Shown here: positions 53,819 through 62,405 of the stretch, piece by piece
Numbering within the stretch: position 1 is the stretch's first letter
How the letters are laid out: each line of letters opens with the position of its first letter
Assembly (NCBI RefSeq): GCF_013425765.1
Contig: NZ_JACCJZ010000020.1
Span: 310,001-374,000 of the forward strand
DNA from: Luteimonas deserti
GTDB taxonomy: Bacteria; Pseudomonadota; Gammaproteobacteria; Xanthomonadales; Xanthomonadaceae
DNA length: 64,000 nucleotides
Direction of reading: 5' to 3'
Position numbers and translations under genes: made by a program
Notes under the pieces: model-generated
Databases searched by the model: none
Seen by the model: the letters and a program-made list of their open reading frames with translations, nothing else
Told to the model about the DNA's origin: nothing

Positions 53819-55117
53819 ATGCGCAAGGCCCTCCTGTTCCTCTCCATCGCGCTCGCTGTCGGGGGCGGTGCCTCCGCCGCCGAGCCGGACACGCGTGCCG
53901 AGCTCGAGGCGCTCAGGGCGCAGCTCGCGGCGCTGCAGGCCAAGGTCGATGCACTCGAACAGCACGCCGGGGTGGCGGGCCCGGCGACTGCGGCCGATGC
54001 CGCGGTCGCGGCCACGCCGTCCGCGCCCGCAGCGCCCCGGGTGGAGACCCAGGGTGGGCTGCGCGTGCAGGCTCCGGATCGCGGCTTCGAGATGTCGGTC
54101 GGCGGGCGCATCCACTTCGATGCCTATGCCTTCGACCGGGACACGGCCCCGGCCACCGGCACCACCGAGTTCCGGCGCGCACGGCTGTCGCTGGCCGGTA
54201 AGGCCTACGGCTGGGAGTACAAGCTGGAACAGGACTTCGCTGCCGGCTCCAATCTCGAGGGCCTGCGTGATGCGTACGTGGCCACGGGGCTGTGGGGCGG
54301 GCGGGTGACGATCGGCCACTTCAAGCCCTACCGCTCGATGGACGAGCTGACGAGCTCCAACGACATCCTGATGATGGAGCGGCCGTTCGCCTCGGCGGCG
54401 GGCCTGTTCGCAGGTCGCCAGTTCCAGCAGGGCGTCGGCTACCTGCGCGCCGGCGAGCGGCATACCGCGGGCTTCACCGTATTCAACCTGCGCGGTGCCC
54501 AGGGTCCGCGCAACGAGGGCGTGGGCGCCTCCGGCCGGGTCACCTGGACCCCGATCGCCGACGAGGCGCGCACGGTGCATCTGGGGGCGTGGGCGAGCAC
54601 CGAGAACGCGAACCAGGGATCGGCCGACATCGCTGCGAGCGCGGCCTATGCCGGCCGGCGGGGGCCGACGCTGGCTGTTGCCGGCACCCCGGGCGCCAGC
54701 GGCGGCAGTGTCGATGCGCGGGGGCTCGAGGCGGCAGGCGCGTTCGGCCCGGTGTTCGTGCAGGGCGAGTACGTGCGCGCCGCGTTCGAACAGCCGGCGG
54801 GTGGCGACGAGGACGTGCTGGCCTGGTATCTGCAGGGCAGCTGGCTGCTCAACGGCGGCCATCGGCCCTACAAGACCGGCACCGGGGTCTTCGGCGCGCC
54901 GCGCGCGAGCGACCGCGGCCTGTGGGAACTCAGCGCGCGCTACGACGTGATCGAAAACCGTGACCTCGCCGACCGCGGAGCCCGCAGCGTGATCGTCGGC
55001 TTGAACTACTACCTCAACCCGTCTGTGCGCTTCATGTTCAACCGCATCTGGGGCGACAACCGTCTCGACGGCGACGGCACCGGCCAATACGCGCTGCGCA
55101 CGCAGGTCAACTGGTAG
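53819..55117 (+). CDS. OprO/OprP-family phosphate-selective porin
   Basis: Outer-membrane channel of 432 residues. A signal peptide (about residues 1-20, MRKALLFLSIALAVGGGASA) is followed by a coiled coil (TRAELEALRAQLAALQAKVDALEQ, split across residues 24-47) and an Ala-rich linker. The barrel part has the family patterns GRIHFDAYAFD, EFRRARLSLAGKAYGWEYKLEQDF, VTIGHFKPYRSMDEL and NYYLNPSVRFMFNRIWG. It is divergent from pstS, which supports phosphate or polyphosphate uptake. Anion selectivity is inferred. Confidence 0.87.
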   Translation: MRKALLFLSIALAVGGGASAAEPDTRAELEALRAQLAALQAKVDALEQHAGVAGPATAADAAVAATPSAPAAPRVETQGGLRVQAPDRGFEMSVGGRIHFDAYAFDRDTAPATGTTEFRRARLSLAGKAYGWEYKLEQDFAAGSNLEGLRDAYVATGLWGGRVTIGHFKPYRSMDELTSSNDILMMERPFASAAGLFAGRQFQQGVGYLRAGERHTAGFTVFNLRGAQGPRNEGVGASGRVTWTPIADEARTVHLGAWASTENANQGSADIAASAAYAGRRGPTLAVAGTPGASGGSVDARGLEAAGAFGPVFVQGEYVRAAFEQPAGGDEDVLAWYLQGSWLLNGGHRPYKTGTGVFGAPRASDRGLWELSARYDVIENRDLADRGARSVIVGLNYYLNPSVRFMFNRIWGDNRLDGDGTGQYALRTQVNW

Positions 55118-55279
55118 CCGGTGCCGACGCCGCGGCAGCGGAGTCGTGCGCGGCGCCTGCCGCGATGATCCCGCGACGCGGCGTCGGGCGGCATCGCTCG
55201 ATCCAGGCGCCCGTCCGGGACGTCGCGCGGCGACGCCGGTGCACCGGGTAACGCCCAATGCCGGCTGTGACGGGCGCCG

Positions 55280-55777
55280 TCATTCCACCGGATCGAACTC
55301 CGCCTGCACGCGCAGCATGCCTTCGCGTTTTGCCACGCTGAGCGTGGACGGGGCCAGGCCGTGCGCCTGGCGCAGCGCGTCCAGCCAGGCGAACAACTGC
55401 TGCGGGCTGGCGGCATCGACCTCGATGCCGAAGCCGCCTGAATCCTGGTCGCGTTCGCGTTCGCGGCTCACGGCGAGGCCGGTCGCCTGTGCAGCGGCCA
55501 TGACCGTCTGCTTCAACGCGGCGGCATCCTCGGGCGGCGCGAGCTCGCGCTGGTCGAGGGTGCGCAGTTGCGCCAGCTGCAGCTCGGTCTGCACCAGCGC
55601 CAGCGCTGCACGCTCGTAGCGCACCTGCGCACTCGCGCGCGCCTGGCGCAGCGGCACCAGCACGGCGTACCAGAGTACGAACGCGGCGAGCGCGAGCACC
55701 ATCAGACCCAGCATCCGGCGCTCGCGCGGTTCGCGCTGTCGCCACCACGATTGCAGACGCAGGACGGCCGCGGTCAT
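55280..55777 (-). CDS. gspM: Type II secretion system protein GspM
   Basis: Inner-membrane platform protein, 165 residues. A short cytoplasmic N-terminus is followed by a transmembrane helix (MLGLMVLALAAFVLWYAVLV, about residues 23-42), a coiled segment, and a periplasmic ferredoxin-like domain (FGIEVDAASPQQLFAWLDAL). The ATG overlaps the gspL stop by four bases. It is the last gsp gene present; no gspN follows. It is convergent with the porin, 162 bp away. Confidence 0.88.
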   Translation of the reverse strand: MTAAVLRLQSWWRQREPRERRMLGLMVLALAAFVLWYAVLVPLRQARASAQVRYERAALALVQTELQLAQLRTLDQRELAPPEDAAALKQTVMAAAQATGLAVSRERERDQDSGGFGIEVDAASPQQLFAWLDALRQAHGLAPSTLSVAKREGMLRVQAEFDPVE

Positions 55778-56880
55778 TGCAGGGCCTCCACGGCGACGAG
55801 GCTGTGGACCCCCTGTTCGAGCGGCTGGGTGTCCAGTGCCACCAGCACCAGATGGTGCTCGGCGAGCAGCAGGTTGAGGGCGTCGAGGTCCTGCACGGCC
55901 GCGAGCCGGAGGCCTGCACGGACGCCGGTTCCGGGCGCGAACTCGTAACTGTCGAGCTGGACGCCGGGTACGGCGCGCAGGGCCTCGAACAGCCGCGCCG
56001 AGTGCAGGGCCAGCAGCTCGGGAGCGATCCGCTGGCGGTAGTAGGCCGGCAGCGACGCGCCGCTCAGCGACGCCCGGTACGCCGTCGCGAGGGAATCGAC
56101 CCGTCGCTCGAGCCAGTGCGCGGCCAGCGTGCGCTGGACGGTCTGGGCCGCGAGCAGCAGCACCGGCGACAGCAGCACCAGTGCGAGCAGCCACGTCAGG
56201 CGGCGGCGTCGGCGACGGCCGGTGCCGTCGTGCGGCGCGTGCGGCCCCTGCAGCAGATCGAGCGCGGCGGCGCCCCGTGCATTGGACGCGACGCACGCTT
56301 CGAAGGCGGCCGAGTCGATGCGGTGCACCGCACGGGCACCGAGGAGGTGGGCGGCGAGATCGGGCTCGGCGGCGAATGCGAGTTCATGGCCACGGACCAG
56401 CAGCCGTCCGTCGCGCTCGCAGACCTGCACGACGTCGTCGACGGGCGCGTCGAGCAGGAGGCAGTCCGGCACGACGGTCACGGGTTGCAAGCCCGATTCA
56501 CGGGCCTGCCGCAACCACCTCTGCATGCAGGCCTCGTCGACCACGGCCACCGGGCGCCGGTCGGCGTCGCCCTCCACGTGGCCGACGGCGATGTGGAGCT
56601 GCGCATCGGCCCCGGCGATCCGGTCCTGCAGCATCAGCCGGGCCGCGGCGAGTGCCTGCGCCGGACTGTGCGCGGCCAGGTCCAGCCACTGCACGCGCAG
56701 CGCCTCGGACGGCACCGCGAGGACGTCGCGGGCGCCGGGCTGCGCCGGTAGCGGGTTCGCGGCATCGCAGTACCGGCGCGCGGCAATGGTGCCGGCGCCG
56801 TCGACATGCAGGCACAGCGACGGCCGCGCCGGGTCCGCGGACACCAGCAGCAGGCGGACGGGGGGTGGGGTCGGGCTCAT
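55774..56880 (-). CDS. gspL: Type II secretion system protein GspL
   Basis: Inner-membrane protein that links the GspE ATPase to the periplasmic platform. It has 368 residues: a cytoplasmic actin-like domain (residues about 1-215), a basic stretch (RRRRRR at 222-227), one transmembrane helix (about 229-248) and a periplasmic domain ending LVAVEALQ. It overlaps gspK and gspM by four bases each. Sequence similarity within the family is low; position and topology carry the call. Confidence 0.88.
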   Translation of the reverse strand: MSPTPPPVRLLLVSADPARPSLCLHVDGAGTIAARRYCDAANPLPAQPGARDVLAVPSEALRVQWLDLAAHSPAQALAAARLMLQDRIAGADAQLHIAVGHVEGDADRRPVAVVDEACMQRWLRQARESGLQPVTVVPDCLLLDAPVDDVVQVCERDGRLLVRGHELAFAAEPDLAAHLLGARAVHRIDSAAFEACVASNARGAAALDLLQGPHAPHDGTGRRRRRRLTWLLALVLLSPVLLLAAQTVQRTLAAHWLERRVDSLATAYRASLSGASLPAYYRQRIAPELLALHSARLFEALRAVPGVQLDSYEFAPGTGVRAGLRLAAVQDLDALNLLLAEHHLVLVALDTQPLEQGVHSLVAVEALQ

Positions 56881-57860
56881 TCGTCAGGGGTCCAGCGTCG
56901 GACGAGCAGGCGGCTGTCGTTGCCACCGGCGTGGATCAGGGCTGTCAACACGGCCTGCGCGCCGGTGTAGTCGACTTCGGTTTCCAGTGCGAACCACTGG
57001 CTTCGCAGCTGGATCTGCCCGTAGACCTCGTTGGGCAGCTCCGCGGCCGCGAGGCCGGGCTGCGACCAGAATGCAGTCGCGTCGGGCCAGCCACCGGCGG
57101 GGCGGGCCGCGATCCTGCGCTGTGCTTCGGCGGGCGTGAGCTGTCCGAGGCTGAGCATGCTCAGCACCGGCGCCTGGTCCGCACGCAGGGCGTTGACGTT
57201 CACCGGCGACAGCGTGGCGCTCGGCAGCGCGCAGACGTAGGGCCGGATGCGCGCATACAGGTCCGCGTCGTAGCCGCGGATCGCGCGCAGTTCGGAGACT
57301 TCGGCGAGCAGGGCGCCACTGGTCCGGTAGGCGGGTACGAGCGCCGCATAGGTGGCGTCCTCGGCGCCCAGCGGCGCACGCTGCGCATCGCTGTCGATCC
57401 AGTCGGCGAGCGTGTCGGCCAGGGTCTGGGCCTGGGCGGCGGCGATGCCGAGCGCCTGGAGCAGGGCCACGTACTGCTGCACGCCGAGCTCGAGGCGCTG
57501 CCATTGCTCGGCAGCGCCGGTCACCACGCTGTTGAGGTTGAAGCAGGTGCTGGCATCGTCCAGCCGTGCGCGGACCATGCCGCGGGCCTGCTCATCCTCG
57601 ATGATGGGAAACAGCAGCGGCTTGCCGTTCCACTGCTCGGCGGCCACGCCTTCGCGCTGCAGCTCGCCGATGCGCCGCAGGGCGAGGGCCTCGCTGCCCA
57701 GGGCGTAACGCTGCGCCTGGGCGACGGCGTAGGCGTTCTGGGCCCGTCGTGTGCCGAAGCGGATGTCGTCGAGCATGGCCATGGCCAGCACCGTCATCAC
57801 CACCGTCAACAGCAGTACCGTCAGCAGGGCCATGCCGTGCTGTCGTGCGGGCGCGCTCAT
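56877..57860 (-). CDS. gspK: Type II secretion minor pseudopilin GspK
   Basis: Large minor pseudopilin of 327 residues thought to cap the pseudopilus tip with GspI and GspJ. The prepilin site is QHGMALLTVLLLTVV, cleaved after Gly9; as in other GspK proteins the +5 glutamate is missing. FNLNSVV, IDSDAQRAPLGAEDATY and PVNVNALRA follow the usual GspK layout. It starts at ATG 57860 and overlaps gspJ by four bases. Confidence 0.92.
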   Translation of the reverse strand: MSAPARQHGMALLTVLLLTVVMTVLAMAMLDDIRFGTRRAQNAYAVAQAQRYALGSEALALRRIGELQREGVAAEQWNGKPLLFPIIEDEQARGMVRARLDDASTCFNLNSVVTGAAEQWQRLELGVQQYVALLQALGIAAAQAQTLADTLADWIDSDAQRAPLGAEDATYAALVPAYRTSGALLAEVSELRAIRGYDADLYARIRPYVCALPSATLSPVNVNALRADQAPVLSMLSLGQLTPAEAQRRIAARPAGGWPDATAFWSQPGLAAAELPNEVYGQIQLRSQWFALETEVDYTGAQAVLTALIHAGGNDSRLLVRRWTPDE

Positions 57861-58462
57861 CGGGCGGTCCCGGGCAGCAGGAACACGCCCCGCACGTGGC
57901 CGAAATCGCGCAGCTCGAAATCCAGGGCGACCGCCTGCGGCAGGGTATCGAGACCGCCGCCCCAGCCGTCGCTCCAGAAGCCACCCGAGTAGTAGCTCGC
58001 GCGCACGGTCTGCACGCCGTCGAGCATGACCTGCGGCGCGGAGGCGCGCGCGCCGTCGAGGGCGGGCCGGCTGCTGCGTTCCAGGCGACCCTCGGCGACG
58101 CGGTATTCCACGTACTGCAGCGAGGCACGCGGCGCCTGGTCCGGGTTTTCCCAGCCGTGGCGCACGAAGCCGAACAATGGCCTGGACGGGTCGTCGGGCG
58201 GTGCGGCGGCGAACGCGGACAGGCCGGCCGCGCCGTCGCTGCCGCGCGTGCGCCGCAACGCGGCCTGGCCGAGGTCCGACTTGAGCAGGGCATACGCGCG
58301 CTGCAGTTCGGCCGCCCGCTCCATGCGCGCGCGCAGCGCCTGCTGCTGGTCGGCGGTCCAGGCGAGCACGCCGACGGCCGCGGCGGCGAGCAGCGCGAAG
58401 ACCGCCAGCGACACCAGCACCTCGATCAGGGTGAAGCCGCCGGCGGACGCGGCCCGCCTCAT
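57857..58462 (-). CDS. gspJ: Type II secretion minor pseudopilin GspJ
   Basis: Minor pseudopilin of 201 residues. Prepilin motif GGFTLIEVLVSLAVFALLA, cleaved after Gly9 with Glu at +5. RAYALLKSDLGQAALR and LERSSRPALD are typical of the GspJ body. It overlaps gspI and gspK by four bases, so H-I-J-K are translationally coupled. Confidence 0.92.
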   Translation of the reverse strand: MRRAASAGGFTLIEVLVSLAVFALLAAAAVGVLAWTADQQQALRARMERAAELQRAYALLKSDLGQAALRRTRGSDGAAGLSAFAAAPPDDPSRPLFGFVRHGWENPDQAPRASLQYVEYRVAEGRLERSSRPALDGARASAPQVMLDGVQTVRASYYSGGFWSDGWGGGLDTLPQAVALDFELRDFGHVRGVFLLPGTAR

Positions 58463-58800
58463 CGCAGCACCTCGGCACTGGCGACCTGCTGGCCGTCATC
58501 GGCGAATACCGCGATCCGCACCCGGGCGAGCCCGCCGCCGGCCGGTTCGATGCCTCGCGTCCAGCGCCAGGTGCGGTCACCCAGGCGCTCGCTTCCCTCG
58601 GCCGGCCCCGCAGCGGTCTCGAGCTGGGCCTCGGCGGCGAGGGTGTCGGCCACGATGCCGGCGAGCATCCGGGTCTCGAGCTGCATCGCCGTGCGGGCGC
58701 TTCCGCCACCCAGGTTGAGCAGGGCGACGACGACCAGTGCGAACACCGCCAGTGCCACCAGCAGCTCGATCAGCGAGAACCCGCGCGCCCGCGCCGTCAT
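58459..58800 (-). CDS. gspI: Type II secretion minor pseudopilin GspI
   Basis: Minor pseudopilin of 113 residues. Prepilin motif RGFSLIELLVALAVFALV, cleaved after Gly7 with Glu at +5, then a short globular part (TWRWTRGIEPAGGGLARVRI). Short like other GspI proteins. It overlaps gspH by four bases. Confidence 0.9.
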   Translation of the reverse strand: MTARARGFSLIELLVALAVFALVVVALLNLGGGSARTAMQLETRMLAGIVADTLAAEAQLETAAGPAEGSERLGDRTWRWTRGIEPAGGGLARVRIAVFADDGQQVASAEVLR

Positions 58801-59240
58801 TGCACGCGCACCTGTCCGGCGGCGTCGACATCGATCTGCGCCTGCGTGCCGTCGCGCTGCAGCCGCAGGCGTTGCGGCTCCGCCGTGCCTGTCGCATCGA
58901 AGCGGACGCTGAGCCGGTCGCGCTGCTCCGGCAGGACGACGGCGACACCGTCGGCCCAGGCCCGCGGCGCGAACGGTGCGTCGTCGATGGCGTGCCAGGC
59001 GCCGAACTCGCGGCGGCTGAAGCGGTAGCCCGCAGCGTCGATCCCGACCTGCATCGCGCGGCCGCCGAGAATGGCCTCGTCGCGCGCGTGTCGAAGCCTC
59101 AGGCCGAGGTCTTCGGCCTGGCGGCGCAGCGTGGCGTCGCCGGCGGGCATGGTCAGTGCGACCGCAGTCGTGGCCAGGCCGATGACGACCAGCACCACGA
59201 GCAGTTCGATCAGCGTGAGCCCGGCCTGGGGACGCGGCAT
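58797..59240 (-). CDS. gspH: Type II secretion minor pseudopilin GspH
   Basis: Minor pseudopilin of 147 residues from ATG 59240. This start lies just after the gspG stop and puts the prepilin motif QAGLTLIELLVVLVVIGLA near the N-terminus, cleaved after Gly7. An earlier in-frame start at 59300 would overlap gspG by 50 bases and give an overlong leader. RHARDEAILGGRAMQVGID is the expected GspH segment. Leu replaces the usual Phe at +1. Confidence 0.9.
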   Translation of the reverse strand: MPRPQAGLTLIELLVVLVVIGLATTAVALTMPAGDATLRRQAEDLGLRLRHARDEAILGGRAMQVGIDAAGYRFSRREFGAWHAIDDAPFAPRAWADGVAVVLPEQRDRLSVRFDATGTAEPQRLRLQRDGTQAQIDVDAAGQVRVQ

Positions 59241-59250
59241 CGGCGTTCGG

Positions 59251-59697
59251 CTACTGCCAGTTGCCGATGTCGGCGTTGTCGCCTTCGCCACCCTCGGCAC
59301 CGTCGGCGCCGAACGAATACACGTCGAACGCGCCGCGTCGTCCGGGCGACCGGTACTGGTAGGCGTTGCCCCACGGATCGGACGGCAGCCTGCGGATATA
59401 GCCGCCCGCGCGATAGCGTTCGGGTCGGGCCAACCCGGCCGGAGGCTGCAGCAGGGCCTGCAGGCCCTGTTCGGTACGGGGATAGCCGAGGTTGTCGAGG
59501 CGGTAGCTGTCGAGCGCCTGTTCGAGCAGGGCGACGTCGGCGCGCGCCTTCTCCACCATCGCGCGGTCCTGGCTGGGCAGGACGTTGATCACCACGACCG
59601 TCGCGAGCAGGCCGAGGATCACGATCACCACCATCAGTTCGATCAGGGTGAAGCCGCGCTGGGCGGCGGCGACAGCGTTGGGACGGGGGACGGTCAT
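59251..59697 (-). CDS. gspG: Type II secretion major pseudopilin GspG
   Basis: Main pseudopilus subunit, 148 residues. Prepilin motif RGFTLIELMVVIVILGLLA, cleaved after Gly15 with Glu20 at +5. The conserved block KARADVALLEQALDSYRLDNLGYP and the calcium-site region RLPSDPWGNAYQYRSPG, FDVYSFGADG and EGGEGDNADIGNW are all present. It follows gspF by 34 bp. Confidence 0.96.
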   Translation of the reverse strand: MTVPRPNAVAAAQRGFTLIELMVVIVILGLLATVVVINVLPSQDRAMVEKARADVALLEQALDSYRLDNLGYPRTEQGLQALLQPPAGLARPERYRAGGYIRRLPSDPWGNAYQYRSPGRRGAFDVYSFGADGAEGGEGDNADIGNWQ

Positions 59698-59731
59698 GAC
59701 GTGGAGTTCCGGGACGTGTACGAGCGGTGGA

Positions 59732-60931
59732 TCAGCCCAACGCCATCGCGTTGAACTGCAGGATCGGCAGCAGGATCGACAGGACGATCATCGCGACCAC
59801 GCCACCGAGCACGATGATGATGGCCGGCTCGAGCAGGCTCAGCGTGGCGTTGGAGACGGTGTCGATCTCGCGTTCGAGGTAGTCGGCGGCGCGATCGAGC
59901 ATCGGCGCCAGGCGGCCGCTGTTCTCGCCGCTGCCGGCCATGTAGAGCAGGGTGGGCGGGAAGACGCCCGCGCGCTTCATCGCCGACGACAGGCTGCCGC
60001 CTTCGTCGATCGCGGCGACCATCGCGCCGGTCGCCGCGCGCAGCACCCGGTTGCCGACCGTGCGTCCGGTGATCGCAAGCCCCTCGATCAGCGGCAGGCC
60101 GCTGTCGAGCATGATCGCCAGCGTGCGCGACATGCGCGCGGCGTGCAGGTCCCGCAGCATGCGGCCGAGCAGCGGCAGGCGCAGCAGCCAGCCATCGACC
60201 TGAAGGCGGACGGCGTCGCGTTTGAGCAGGTGCGCGAAGACCGCGCCGGCGACGACGAGCGCCCCCAGTACCAGCCAGCCGGACTGGTTGATGAAATCCG
60301 AGACCGCGATGACCGTGCGGGTCAGCCATGGCAACGCGCGACCCATCGAGTCGAACTGCTCGACCACCCGCGGCACCACGAAGCTCATCAGCGCGATCAC
60401 CACGGCGATGGCGGTCAGCGACAGCGCGGCCGGGTAGACCAGCGTGCCGATCATCTTGGCGCGCACCTGCTGCTGGCGCTCCAGCAGCTCGGCCAGGCGC
60501 TCGAGGATCTGCGGCAGCGCGCCCGAGCTTTCGCCGGCGGCGACCATCGCCCGGTACAGCGGGGGGAACGCCTTGCCCTGCTGGGCCATGGCATCGGCCA
60601 GCCTGCGGCCCTCGAGCACCTGGGCGTGGGTGGCCATCACCACGCGACGCACGCCGCGGCGATCGCTCTGGCTGCCGATCGTGCGCAGCGCTTCTTCGAG
60701 CGGTGCGCTGGCGACCAGCGTGGCCAGCTGGCGCGTGAGCAGGGCGAGGTCCTTGGTGCCGAACCGGCCGCCGAGGCCCGGCGCCTGTTGGCGCAGCGCC
60801 GGTTCCAGGCTGACCGGCAGCAGGCGTCGCGTCTCGAGCAGCGCGCGCGCTTCGCCCTGGGTGGCGGCTGCAATGGTGCCCGCGCGCGTGCGGCCATGCA
60901 GGTCCAGCGCGGAGTAGTCAAACGCCGGCAT
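59732..60931 (-). CDS. gspF: Type II secretion inner-membrane platform protein GspF
   Basis: Polytopic platform protein, 399 residues with two homologous cytoplasmic bundles and three transmembrane helices. The N-terminus MPAFDYSALDLHGRTRAG is canonical. LALLTRQLATLVASAPLEEAL and SGENSGRLAPMLDRAADYLE are the paired motifs. The start at 60931 overlaps the end of gspE by 14 bases. A start nine codons upstream lacks similarity. Confidence 0.95.
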   Translation of the reverse strand: MPAFDYSALDLHGRTRAGTIAAATQGEARALLETRRLLPVSLEPALRQQAPGLGGRFGTKDLALLTRQLATLVASAPLEEALRTIGSQSDRRGVRRVVMATHAQVLEGRRLADAMAQQGKAFPPLYRAMVAAGESSGALPQILERLAELLERQQQVRAKMIGTLVYPAALSLTAIAVVIALMSFVVPRVVEQFDSMGRALPWLTRTVIAVSDFINQSGWLVLGALVVAGAVFAHLLKRDAVRLQVDGWLLRLPLLGRMLRDLHAARMSRTLAIMLDSGLPLIEGLAITGRTVGNRVLRAATGAMVAAIDEGGSLSSAMKRAGVFPPTLLYMAGSGENSGRLAPMLDRAADYLEREIDTVSNATLSLLEPAIIIVLGGVVAMIVLSILLPILQFNAMALG

Positions 60932-62405
60932 GGTCCTGGCTCTCCTGCCGGGTGACACGCACGGCCTCTTCCAGCGTGGTCAGCCCGGCTGCGACGGCGT
61001 CGCGCGCTGCATCGGAGAGCCGCGCGCCACCGGCGAAGGCGATGTCGGCGATGGCGTCCTCGCCCGCGTCGCTGGCGATCAGACGACGGATGCGTTCGTC
61101 CACGACGATGCATTCGTGGATGCCGATGCGTCCGGCATACCCGGTGTGGTTGCAGCGCGCGCAGCCGACCGCGTCGTAGAGCAGCCCATCGAAACCGGCG
61201 CCGAGCATCGACACGAATGCGTCGTGCGCGCGTGGCGCGCGACAGTGCGGGCAGAGCCTGCGCAACAGGCGCTGGGCCATCACTAGGCGCAGGCTGGAAG
61301 CCAGCAGAAAGGGCTCGATGCCGACGTCGCGGAGGCGCGTGATGGCGCCCGCGGCATCGTTGGTGTGCACGGTGGACAGCACCAGGTGGCCGGTGAGGCT
61401 GGCCTGTACGGCGATCTGCGCCGTTTCCGCGTCGCGGATCTCGCCCACCATCACGATGTCCGGATCCTGGCGCAGGATCGCGCGCAGCCCGGCCGCGAAG
61501 CTCATGCCGACGCGGGTGTTGACCTGGGTCTGGCCGATCCCGTCGACCGCGTACTCGACCGGATCCTCGACGGTGAGGATGTTGCGTTCGCCGTCGTTGA
61601 GCGCGGTCAGGGCGGAGTACAGCGTCGTGGTCTTGCCCGAGCCGGTCGGGCCCGTGACCAGGATCACGCCGTTCGGCACGCGCAGGGCATTGCGCAACGA
61701 CGCGAGGGTCGGCGCGGACATGCCCAGCTGGTCGAGCGACAGCGCGCCCTGTTCCTTGTCCAGGATGCGCAGCACCACGCGCTCGCCGCCGCGGGTGGGC
61801 AGGGTGGACACGCGCACGTCGAGTGCCTTGGCCCCCATCGCCAGCGAGACCCGGCCGTCCTGCGGCACCCGTCGCTCGGCGATGTCCAGCCGCGCCATGA
61901 CCTTGACCCGGGACACCAGCAGCGGGGCGATCCGCGGCGGCAGGTTGAGCGCCTCGCGCATCACGCCGTCCACACGGAAGCGCACGCGCAGCGCGGACTC
62001 GAACGACTCGATGTGCACGTCGGATGCGCCGAGCCGTGCTGCTTCGGCGATCACACCATTGATCAGGCGGATGATCGGCGCGTCGCCCTGGCGCTCGAGC
62101 AGGTCTGCGGTGGTCGGAATGTCCTCGACCAGCGAGTCCAGCGTGCCGTGCAGTTGGAGTTCCTCCACGCCGGCGGCCCCGCCCAGCCCGACGTCGGCGT
62201 AGATCTCCGAGAGGCGACGGTCGAAGGCGGCGGCCTGCAGGGTGTCCACGCGCAGTGGACGCCCCAGTGCGCGACGCACTTCGAGCAGGGCCTGCGGATC
62301 GCCTCCTTCGCGCAGCGCGACATGCGCCTGCTCGCCGGCATCGAGCAGCAGCACGCCGTGGCGTTTGGCGAAGGCGTAGCTCAGCGTCGGCGCCTGTGCC
62401 TCCAT
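60918..62405 (-). CDS. gspE: Type II secretion ATPase GspE
   Basis: Hexameric cytoplasmic ATPase that drives pseudopilus assembly, 495 residues. An N-terminal GspL-binding domain (LSYAFAKRHGVLLLD) is followed by the ATPase core: Walker A GPTGSGKTT (252-260), Asp box and Walker B DPDIVMVGE (314-322), and the His box LVLSTVHTNDA. A zinc-binding tetracysteine (Cys385, Cys388, Cys415, Cys418) marks it as GspE rather than PilT. Its start overlaps the gspD stop by one base. Confidence 0.96.
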   Translation of the reverse strand: MEAQAPTLSYAFAKRHGVLLLDAGEQAHVALREGGDPQALLEVRRALGRPLRVDTLQAAAFDRRLSEIYADVGLGGAAGVEELQLHGTLDSLVEDIPTTADLLERQGDAPIIRLINGVIAEAARLGASDVHIESFESALRVRFRVDGVMREALNLPPRIAPLLVSRVKVMARLDIAERRVPQDGRVSLAMGAKALDVRVSTLPTRGGERVVLRILDKEQGALSLDQLGMSAPTLASLRNALRVPNGVILVTGPTGSGKTTTLYSALTALNDGERNILTVEDPVEYAVDGIGQTQVNTRVGMSFAAGLRAILRQDPDIVMVGEIRDAETAQIAVQASLTGHLVLSTVHTNDAAGAITRLRDVGIEPFLLASSLRLVMAQRLLRRLCPHCRAPRAHDAFVSMLGAGFDGLLYDAVGCARCNHTGYAGRIGIHECIVVDERIRRLIASDAGEDAIADIAFAGGARLSDAARDAVAAGLTTLEEAVRVTRQESQDHAGV